Both the position numbers and the translations under genes were made by a program. Under the pieces are notes generated by a model. It did not search any database. It was not told where the DNA came from and saw only the letters and a list, made by a program, of their open reading frames with translations. A DNA stretch of 64,000 nucleotides, taken from contig CAZEPJ010000003.1 in assembly GCA_964514105.1 (NCBI GenBank), positions 79,160 to 143,159 of the forward strand, in the 5' to 3' direction. The number at the start of each line of letters is the position of its first letter. Positions within the stretch are counted from its first letter, which is position 1. The DNA comes from CAZEPJ01 sp964514105 (GTDB lineage: Bacteria > Desulfobacterota > Desulfocorpusculales > Desulfocorpusculum). Shown piece after piece: positions 57,848 to 64,000 of this stretch.

Positions 57848-58732
57848 ATGAGCATTCAACGGGTTGGCGTGCTGGGTTGCGGATTGATGGGCTCCGGGAT
57901 CGCGCAGGTGTGCGCCGAGGCGGGATATGAGACCACCGTGCTGGAGGTGGAGCAGCGGTTCCTGGACAAGGGATTCGGGGCCATCCAGAAGAACCTCTCC
58001 AGGGCCGTGGAGAAGGGGAAGATGACCCGGGAGGCCATGGACAAGACGTGGTCCCTGCTCAAGGGGACCCTGCGGCTCGAGGACCTCAAGGGGTGCGACC
58101 TCATCATCGAGGCCGTCATCGAGGACCTCAAGATGAAGAACGAGATGTACGCCACCCTGGACAAGCTCTGCCCACCGGCGACCATCTTCGCGTCCAACAC
58201 CTCGTCGCTGACCGTGATGGCCATGGCCGCATCCACCCAGCGGCAGGATCGGTTCTGCGGACTCCATTTCTTCAATCCCGTGCCTGTCATGAAGCTCGTG
58301 GAGGTGGTCAAGACCATCGCCACCAGTCAGGAGACCATCGACGCCTGCTTCGCCTTCTCCAAGAGCATCGGCAAGGTCCCCATCCTGGCCAAGGATAACT
58401 CGGGCTTCATCGTCAACCTCCTGCTGGTCCCGTACATGCTGGACGCCATCCGTGCCCTGGAGCAGGGCGTGGCCTCGGTGGAGGACATCGACAACGGCAT
58501 GAAGCTCGGGTGCAACTACCCCATGGGGCCCTTCACCCTCCTCGATTTCGTGGGGCTGGACACGACGTACCATATCGCCAACATCATGTTCGACGAGTAC
58601 CGCGAGAAACGGTACGCCCCCCCGCCACTGCTGCGCAAGATGGTCCTGGCGGGGTATTTCGGGCGCAAGTCGGGCAAGGGTTTTTACGACTACAGTGGGG
58701 ACAAGCCGGCGCCCGTGGATCTGGGCATCTAG
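57848..58732 (+). CDS. 3-hydroxyacyl-CoA (3-hydroxybutyryl-CoA) dehydrogenase
   Basis: The 294-residue enzyme oxidises (S)-3-hydroxyacyl-CoA to 3-ketoacyl-CoA with NAD+. The Rossmann loop is VGVLGCGLMGSGIAQV, the catalytic segments are ASNTSSLTV and FCGLHFFNPVPVMKLVE (catalytic His). The C-terminal domain ends with GFIVNLLLVPYMLDAI and GRKSGKGFYDY. ATG 57848 follows GGAGGAGATC. It heads the plus-strand cluster with iorAB, although 104 bp separate it from iorA. Confidence 0.92.
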   Translation: MSIQRVGVLGCGLMGSGIAQVCAEAGYETTVLEVEQRFLDKGFGAIQKNLSRAVEKGKMTREAMDKTWSLLKGTLRLEDLKGCDLIIEAVIEDLKMKNEMYATLDKLCPPATIFASNTSSLTVMAMAASTQRQDRFCGLHFFNPVPVMKLVEVVKTIATSQETIDACFAFSKSIGKVPILAKDNSGFIVNLLLVPYMLDAIRALEQGVASVEDIDNGMKLGCNYPMGPFTLLDFVGLDTTYHIANIMFDEYREKRYAPPPLLRKMVLAGYFGRKSGKGFYDYSGDKPAPVDLGI

Positions 58733-58836
58733 GTCCGAGGTGCAAAAGGGCCTCGCCCGAAGCCTCCGCGGGTCTCGCCGGCCTGCTTGGGGAGCCTACC
58801 GGGGGGCGCACCATACCGAAGGAGGGAGTGAGGATC

Positions 58837-60633
58837 ATGAAGTCGCTCATGTCAGGCAACGAGGCCGTGGCCCGGGGGGCCTACGAAAGCGCCGTCCGGG
58901 TTGCGGCGGCCTACCCGGGGACGCCCAGCACGGAGATCCTGCAGAACCTCGCCCAATACCAAGGAGTCTACGCCGAGTGGGCCCCCAACGAGAAGGTGGC
59001 CTTCGAGGTGGGCATCGGGGCGTCGCTGTCCGGGGTGAGGGTCTTGGTGGCCATGAAGCACGTCGGGCTCAACGTGGCCGCGGACCCCTTCATGACCTTC
59101 GCGTACACCGGGGTCAAGGGCGGCTTTCTCCTCGCCTGCGCCGACGACCCCGGCATGCACAGCTCCCAGAACGAACAGGACAATCGCTACTTCGCCAAAT
59201 TCGCCCAGGTGCCCCTCCTGGAGCCCTCCGACAGCCAGGAGGCCAAGGACTTCGTGGGAGTGGGTCTCGAGGTCTCGGAGCAGTACGACACGCCGGCCAT
59301 CCTCCGGCTCACCACCCGCGTGTCCCACTCCAAGGGGATCGTCAAGGTGGGAAAGCCGCGGCAGGTCGCGCCCGGCCAGTTCGTCCGAGACCTCAAGAAA
59401 TACGTCATGATTCCGGCATACGCCCGCCTCCGCCACCCCATCGTCCTGGAGCGGGAGGGGAAGCTCCGGTCGTACGCCGAGACGACCCCTTTGAACCGGG
59501 TGGAGTGGGGGAGCAGGAAGGTCGGGATCATCGCCAGCGGAGTTGCCTACCAGTATGTCAAGGAGGCCATGCCGGATGCCTCCTTCCTCAAACTCGGCTT
59601 CTCCTATCCCCTGGCCGAGAAGAAGATCCGGCAGTTCGCGGCCAAGGTGAAGCGCCTCTTCGTGGTGGAGGAGCTGGAGCCCTTCCTGGAGGAGCAGATC
59701 CTGGCCCTGGGGATCCCGGTGGAGGGCAAGGCCTTCTTCCCCAGACTGGATGAGCTCTCCCCGGAGCTGGTCATGGAGGGGTTCCGCAAGGCCGGCGTTC
59801 TCAGGACCAGGCCGCCCCGGAAGGTAGAGATGCCTGCCACGGCCTCGTTGCCTCGACCGCCCATCATGTGCCCGGGCTGCCCGCATCGGAGCCTGTTTTT
59901 CGCCCTGAACCAGATGAAGGGCATCGTGCTCAGTGACATCGGCTGCTACACCCTCAGCGTGCTGCCCCCCCTTCAGGCCATTGATTCGTGCATCTGCATG
60001 GGGGCATCCATCAGCAACGCCCAGGGCGTGGCCAAGGCCATCCAGGCGGCCGGCATCAAGGACGACCGCCCGGTCTTCGCCGTCATCGGCGACTCCACGT
60101 TTCTCCACTCGGGCGTGACGAGCCTCATGGACGTGGCCTACAACAAGGGCAACGTCAAGGTGGTGATCCTGGACAACCGTACCACGGCCATGACCGGCGG
60201 GCAGGATCACCCGGGCACGGGAAAGACGCTCCAGGGGGAGCCCACCCGGCAGGTGGACTTCAAGAAGCTGGCCGAGGCTCTGGGCATCCGCAGGGTCCGG
60301 ACGGTGGACCCTCACGACCTCAAGGCCACCCTGGCGGTCCTCAAGGAGGAGGCCGCCGTGGCCGAGCCATCGGTCATCATCACCAACCGCCCGTGCGTCA
60401 TGATGGAGAAGTTCGATCCGTCCCTGGTGCACCACGTGGACGCCGAGGCCTGCCAAGGCTGCGGCATGTGCCTGCGCCTGGGCTGTCCCGCCATCGTGCC
60501 GGGCGACGAGATCCCCTCCAAGAAGAAGGGCAAGGCGCGGCGCAAGGCGGAGATCGACCCGAGCCTCTGCCGCGGATGCACGGTGTGCGAGCAGGTGTGC
60601 AAGCAGGGGGCCATATCCGTCGCGGGTCAATAG
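58837..60633 (+). CDS. iorA: Indolepyruvate:ferredoxin oxidoreductase alpha subunit
   Basis: The 598-residue subunit decarboxylates arylpyruvates to aryl-acetyl-CoAs, reducing ferredoxin. It has the N-terminal MSGNEAVARGAYESAV and AYPGTPSTEIL, the ThDP domain with MCPGCPHRSLFFALN, AVIGDSTFLHSGVTSL and DNRTTAMTGGQDHPG. It ends with two [4Fe-4S] ferredoxin motifs: CQGCGMCLRLGCP and CRGCTVCEQVC. Size and order match characterised IorA proteins. ATG 58837 follows GGAGGGAGTGAGGATC. Confidence 0.93.
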   Translation: MKSLMSGNEAVARGAYESAVRVAAAYPGTPSTEILQNLAQYQGVYAEWAPNEKVAFEVGIGASLSGVRVLVAMKHVGLNVAADPFMTFAYTGVKGGFLLACADDPGMHSSQNEQDNRYFAKFAQVPLLEPSDSQEAKDFVGVGLEVSEQYDTPAILRLTTRVSHSKGIVKVGKPRQVAPGQFVRDLKKYVMIPAYARLRHPIVLEREGKLRSYAETTPLNRVEWGSRKVGIIASGVAYQYVKEAMPDASFLKLGFSYPLAEKKIRQFAAKVKRLFVVEELEPFLEEQILALGIPVEGKAFFPRLDELSPELVMEGFRKAGVLRTRPPRKVEMPATASLPRPPIMCPGCPHRSLFFALNQMKGIVLSDIGCYTLSVLPPLQAIDSCICMGASISNAQGVAKAIQAAGIKDDRPVFAVIGDSTFLHSGVTSLMDVAYNKGNVKVVILDNRTTAMTGGQDHPGTGKTLQGEPTRQVDFKKLAEALGIRRVRTVDPHDLKATLAVLKEEAAVAEPSVIITNRPCVMMEKFDPSLVHHVDAEACQGCGMCLRLGCPAIVPGDEIPSKKKGKARRKAEIDPSLCRGCTVCEQVCKQGAISVAGQ

Positions 60634-60758
60634 GTCGGCGACGATTGGGGTTTTCGAGTTCGGGGGGCGGGGCGAAGCCCGCCCGCGGGCACGCGATGAA
60701 ATCAGGCCTTCATCCGGCACTCCGGACTCTCCACTCGGCATGTGACAGAGGGGGCGAC

Positions 60759-61349
60759 ATGGCGACCAAGGCAAACGGGATTCAGAACATCCTCATCGTG
60801 GGCGTCGGCGGCCAGGGGGTGATTCTGGCCAGCGAGATCCTCTCGGACGTGGCCATGAAGTCCGGGTACGACGTCAAGAAGAGCGAGGTGCATGGCATGG
60901 CCCAGCGCGGCGGGGTGGTCTCCAGTCACGTGCGCTACGGGGCCCGGGTCAACTCTCCCCTGATCCCCCAGGGGGAGGTGGACGTCCTGCTGTCCTTCGA
61001 GCTGGCCGAGGCCGTCCGGTGGCTGGGATTCCTCTCACCCAAGTCCCGGGTCATCTCCAACACCCAGAGGGTCATTCCCCCCATCGTCTCCACGGGCCTG
61101 GCCCGGTACCCCGAGGACGCCGGGGACTCGCTCCGGCGTGCATGCCGCAACCCCGTCCTGCTGGACGCCCAGGCCGTGGCGGACGAGCTGGGCAACCCCA
61201 GGCTGGTCAACACGGTCCTGCTGGGGGCGACCTCCAAGCTGCTGGATCTCCCCCTGCGCACCTGGCGGCGGGTGGTCGCCGAGCGCGTGCCCGCCGCATT
61301 CAAGGAGCTCAACCTCGAAGCATTTGAGAAGGGTCGGGCCCTGGCGTAG
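60759..61349 (+). CDS. iorB: Indolepyruvate:ferredoxin oxidoreductase beta subunit
   Basis: The 196-residue gamma-type domain subunit starts with NILIVGVGGQGVILASEIL and has the MKSGYDVKKSEVHGMAQRGG segment, split here as KKSEVHGMAQRGG. This is the signature of IorB and pyruvate oxidoreductase gamma domains. It forms the CoA-binding partner of IorA. It follows iorA after 125 bp, containing a short low-complexity CACTCCGGACTCT stretch. ATG 60759 follows AGAGGGGGCGAC. Confidence 0.92.
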   Translation: MATKANGIQNILIVGVGGQGVILASEILSDVAMKSGYDVKKSEVHGMAQRGGVVSSHVRYGARVNSPLIPQGEVDVLLSFELAEAVRWLGFLSPKSRVISNTQRVIPPIVSTGLARYPEDAGDSLRRACRNPVLLDAQAVADELGNPRLVNTVLLGATSKLLDLPLRTWRRVVAERVPAAFKELNLEAFEKGRALA

Positions 61350-61444
61350 GCCGGGTCAGGCCCTGTGTCCCATGCACGCAGCAGGGAGCGCCCAGGACCC
61401 GTCCCCGGAGCCGGAGGGGCGACAACGCAACGAGGAGGTCGGAC

Positions 61445-62755
61445 ATGCCAGGGAAGTATTGGGACGAGACGTTCGAGGCCATGGCCGTGGAAGGGCTTGA
61501 GAAATGGCAGCTGGAAAAGCTCCAAGAGACCGTGGGGTGGGTGTATGAACGGGTGCCCTTTTACCGGAGGCGGCTGGAAGAAAAGGGCGTCAAGCCGCAG
61601 GATATCGGAGGGCTGCCCGATGTCGCCAAGCTCCCCTTCACCGTCAAGACCGACCTGCGGGACAACTATCCCTTCGGGCTTTGCGCCGTGCCCCTCAAGG
61701 AGGTGGTCCGGATCCACGCGTCGTCGGGAACCACCGGAAAGCCCATCACCGGGCCTTACACCCAGGCGGACCTGGACCAGTGGACCGAGTGCATGGCCCG
61801 AAACATGTGGGCCGCCGGGATCCGGCCCGAGGACATGGTGCAGAACGCATACGGCCACGGCCTGTTCACGGGCGGGCTTGGCTTCCATCAGGGGGCGACT
61901 CGCATCGGCTGCACGGTGGTGCCGACCAGCTCGGGTCAGACCGAGCGGCAGATCATCATCATGATGGACTTCGGGAGCACGGTGCTGTTCAGCACCCCGT
62001 CCTACGCCCTGACCATCGCCGAGCGGGCCGAGGAAATGAAGGTGGACATCAAGGCGCTGCCCCTTCGCGTGGGCGTTTTCGGGGCTGAGCCATGGACTGT
62101 GGGCATGCGGCAAGAGATCCAGGAGCGCATGGGGATCAAGGCCATGGAGGCGTACGGTCTGACCGAGCTTTGCGGGCCGGGGGTGGCGTTCGACTGCGAG
62201 GCCCAGGACGGCCTTCACATCAACGAGGACCACTTCTTGGCCGAGATCGTGGACCCCGTGACCCTCGAGCCCCTTCCGTTGGGCGAGCGGGGGGAACTGG
62301 TCCTCACCTCCCTGCAGCGCCGCGCCATGCCCATGCTCCGGTATCGCACCAAGGACATCACCCGCCTGCGGCGGGAGCAGTGCGTCTGCGGCCGGACCCT
62401 CGTCAAGATGGACAAGATCCTGGGGCGAAGCGACGACATGCTCATCATCAGCGGCGTCAACGTCTTTCCCTCCCAGATCGAGGCCCTCCTCCTGGACATC
62501 AAAGAGGTGGAGCCCCAGTACGTGATCATCGTGCGGAAGAAGGGCTATCTGGACCAGCTCACCGTCCACGTGGAGGGGACCCGGGATCTGTACGAGGCCG
62601 GTCCCCAGAGGCGGGCCGAGGTGGAGGGCAAGATCGGCGACCACATCAGGGAGATCGTGGGCATCTCGGTGGCGGTCCGCGTGGTGGAGCCCAAGTCCAT
62701 CGCCCGCAGCGAGGGAAAGGCCAAGCGCGTCATCGACGAACGGCCCAAGGCGTAA
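61445..62755 (+). CDS. paaK: Phenylacetate-CoA ligase family protein
   Basis: The 436-residue PaaK-type ligase interconverts an arylacetate and its CoA ester with ATP. It has YWDETFEAM, the P-loop HASSGTTGKPITGPYT, EAYGLTELCGPG and the C-terminal LGRSDDMLIISGVNVFPSQIE, cut here as GRSDDMLIISGVNVFPSQ. The Lys of SIARSEGKAKRVID lies near residue 428. Next to iorAB it may work in the direction of aryl-acetyl-CoA to arylacetate plus ATP, as in amino acid fermentation, or activate imported arylacetates. ATG 61445 follows CGAGGAGGTCGGAC. Confidence 0.9.
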   Translation: MPGKYWDETFEAMAVEGLEKWQLEKLQETVGWVYERVPFYRRRLEEKGVKPQDIGGLPDVAKLPFTVKTDLRDNYPFGLCAVPLKEVVRIHASSGTTGKPITGPYTQADLDQWTECMARNMWAAGIRPEDMVQNAYGHGLFTGGLGFHQGATRIGCTVVPTSSGQTERQIIIMMDFGSTVLFSTPSYALTIAERAEEMKVDIKALPLRVGVFGAEPWTVGMRQEIQERMGIKAMEAYGLTELCGPGVAFDCEAQDGLHINEDHFLAEIVDPVTLEPLPLGERGELVLTSLQRRAMPMLRYRTKDITRLRREQCVCGRTLVKMDKILGRSDDMLIISGVNVFPSQIEALLLDIKEVEPQYVIIVRKKGYLDQLTVHVEGTRDLYEAGPQRRAEVEGKIGDHIREIVGISVAVRVVEPKSIARSEGKAKRVIDERPKA

Positions 62756-62852
62756 GGCGGCAAAGGGCCAGGAGCGCAGAGCAGGACGGAGAGGGGCTGT
62801 CGCTCCCTGCTCCATGTTCTTCGCCCAGGGGCCGAATGGGAGAGACGATTCC

Positions 62853-64000
62853 ATGGGCTTTATGGAGCAAGTGCGGGAGGCCGTGGGGGAGAAGAACGTC
62901 CGGGAGGAGCTGGTGGAGCGAATCTGCTACTCCCGGGACATGTCCATCCACGAGGGCGTGCCCGAGGCCGTGGTCTTCGCCACCTCGACGGAGGAGGTGT
63001 CGCGAATCCTCAAGCTGGCCAACGAGGCCGGGATGCCGGTGATCACCCGGGGGTCGGGCACGTCGGTCACGGGGGCCATCCTCCCCTGCCGGGATCGCGG
63101 CATCATCCTCGACCTGAGCCGCATGAACCGCATCCTGGAGATCAACCGGCAAAACGGCTACGCCCGGGTGGAGCCCGGGGTCATCTGCAACCGCCTCAAC
63201 CAGGCCCTGGCTCCGAGCCATTTCTTCCCCCCGGACCCCGCCAGCGCCATGCTGGCCTCCATCGGCGGCATGGTCTCCACCAACGCCAGCGGGAACCGCG
63301 CCCTCAAGTACGGCACCACCCGGGATTACGTCATGGCCCTGGAGGTGGTGATGGCCGATGGAAGGGTGCTGCGGACGGGATCCAAGGCGCGCAAGACCTC
63401 TGCCGGGTACGACCTCGTCCACCTCTTTGGCCAGGCCGAGGGGACCCTGGGGGTCATCACGGAGGTGACGGTCAAGATCCTCCCCGTGCCCCAGTACATC
63501 GCCTTTGCCCAGGCCTCCTTCCCCGACCTGGCCTCGGCCGGCAAAGGGGCCGAGGAGGTGCTCACGGCCGGCGTCCCCCTGTCATCCATGGAGATCCTGG
63601 ACCGGACCTCCATCGACGTGGTGCGAAAGACCATGGGGTTGGAGTTTCCCGAGGCCGTGGGCTGCATCCTGTTCTTGGAGATCGACGGCCAGAAGGCCGC
63701 CGTGCAGGAGGAGATCCGGCGGATCAACGAGATCTTCGGGCGAAACCGGGTCCTGGAGACCCTCTGGTCCGACGATCCCAACAAGCGCATGGCCATGTGG
63801 CAGGCGCGCCAGGGGCTGGTCTCCGCCCTCTCCAAGGTCAAGCGGGGCTCCAGGCTCATCCCCCTGGTGGAGGACTTCGGGGTGCCCATCAGCGAGATCC
63901 CCGCCACCATCGAGGCCATTCAGGAGGTGGGGCGCAAGCACGACTTCCCCATGTGCATCTTCGGGCACGTGGGAGACGGCAACCTCCACGCCGTGATCAT
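62853..64000 (+). CDS. GlcD-type FAD-binding oxidase, N-terminal part (runs off the window)
   Basis: The first 382 codons of a FAD-linked oxidase of the glycolate oxidase/D-lactate dehydrogenase family. The PCMH FAD domain shows VITRGSGTSVTGAILP, FFPPDPASAMLASIGGMVSTNASG (split as SIGGMVSTNASGNRALKYG) and GTLGVITEVTVKILPVPQ. The cap domain has GHVGDGNLH at the cut end, the family's metal/substrate His motif. It would oxidise a 2-hydroxy acid to a 2-oxo acid, which could feed IorAB with arylpyruvates from aryllactates. ATG 62853 follows GGGAGAGACGATTCC. Confidence 0.88.
   Translation, partial: MGFMEQVREAVGEKNVREELVERICYSRDMSIHEGVPEAVVFATSTEEVSRILKLANEAGMPVITRGSGTSVTGAILPCRDRGIILDLSRMNRILEINRQNGYARVEPGVICNRLNQALAPSHFFPPDPASAMLASIGGMVSTNASGNRALKYGTTRDYVMALEVVMADGRVLRTGSKARKTSAGYDLVHLFGQAEGTLGVITEVTVKILPVPQYIAFAQASFPDLASAGKGAEEVLTAGVPLSSMEILDRTSIDVVRKTMGLEFPEAVGCILFLEIDGQKAAVQEEIRRINEIFGRNRVLETLWSDDPNKRMAMWQARQGLVSALSKVKRGSRLIPLVEDFGVPISEIPATIEAIQEVGRKHDFPMCIFGHVGDGNLHAVI

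Noticed and set aside
58852..60774. Very long open frame antisense to iorA (also at 782-2086, 4469-6637 and elsewhere)
   Set aside because: High GC removes stop codons from antisense frames. These translations are His/Gly/Pro/Arg-rich, have no domains and mirror well-supported genes.
1..64000. Mobile elements, CRISPR arrays, tRNA or rRNA genes, restriction-modification or phage-defence genes
   Set aside because: I found no transposase or integrase, no regularly spaced repeats, no tRNA T-loop pattern and no defence-type domains on either strand.

Overview
The window is a gene-dense, very GC-rich stretch of bacterial chromosome with a strong G/C bias at third codon positions. It holds about 60 protein genes, mostly with strong Shine-Dalgarno sites and many GTG starts. 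The gene content is an Mla lipid transporter with a STAS-fused permease, TRAP and Liv-type carboxylate or amino-acid importers, 2-hydroxyacyl-CoA dehydratases, indolepyruvate:ferredoxin oxidoreductase, several CoA ligases and a B12 mutase. Together these suggest an anaerobic or facultative Desulfobacterota ('delta-proteobacterial') organism living on organic acids. That placement is inference from gene content and composition. I found no rRNA, tRNA, CRISPR array, insertion sequence or phage gene.

Layout. 1-6.6 kb: the start of a periplasmic 5'-nucleotidase-like gene, an acetyltransferase, an M28 peptidase, a membrane protein and a four-gene mla operon (permease, ATPase, MCE protein, lipoprotein). 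6.9-12.0 kb, minus strand: a zinc alcohol dehydrogenase, a ThDP enzyme and a stand-alone PocR-domain protein whose 85-nt leader can fold in two mutually exclusive ways, then a nitrilase and a nitroreductase. 12.2-14.3 kb, plus strand: a HEAT-repeat/zinc protein, an FmdB-like protein and an HD protein. 14.4-16.8 kb: paired 2-hydroxyacyl-CoA dehydratase subunits. 17.1-21.8 kb: a secreted papain-type protease behind a clear sigma-54 promoter, a membrane protein, an MFS transporter and a cytidylate-kinase-like/BON protein.

21.9-45.2 kb: a 23-kb block entirely on the minus strand, made of three apparent transcription units for uptake and breakdown of an unknown carboxylic acid. Unit A runs TetR regulator, crotonase, LivG, acyl-CoA ligase, LivH, LivM, LivK, secreted protein, LivF, and ends at an intrinsic terminator. 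Unit B is an enoyl-CoA hydratase plus a two-subunit B12-dependent acyl-CoA mutase. Unit C, behind a near-consensus promoter at 32.5 kb, runs acyl-CoA dehydrogenase, XRE-cupin regulator, TRAP DctP-Q-M, a beta-keto-acid cleavage enzyme, two acyl-CoA ligases, a second acyl-CoA dehydrogenase and a MaoC hydratase. By eye alignment the mutase has lost three residues that define known acyl-CoA mutases, so its substrate is probably new. This is the best candidate for an undescribed system here.

45.6-57.2 kb: mixed genes, including an EthD-like protein, a HAD hydrolase, a second nitroreductase, a frameshifted metallo-beta-lactamase-fold pseudogene, two tandem DUF4139 paralogues, an iron-sulfur protein, a lactate-permease-type transporter, an MFS-threonine aldolase pair and a spore-photoproduct-lyase-like radical SAM protein. 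57.4-64 kb, plus strand: an AT-rich island and promoter lead into 3-hydroxyacyl-CoA dehydrogenase, iorA, iorB, a phenylacetate-CoA-ligase-type enzyme and a GlcD-type FAD oxidase that runs off the end. This set fits arylpyruvate/arylacetate metabolism.
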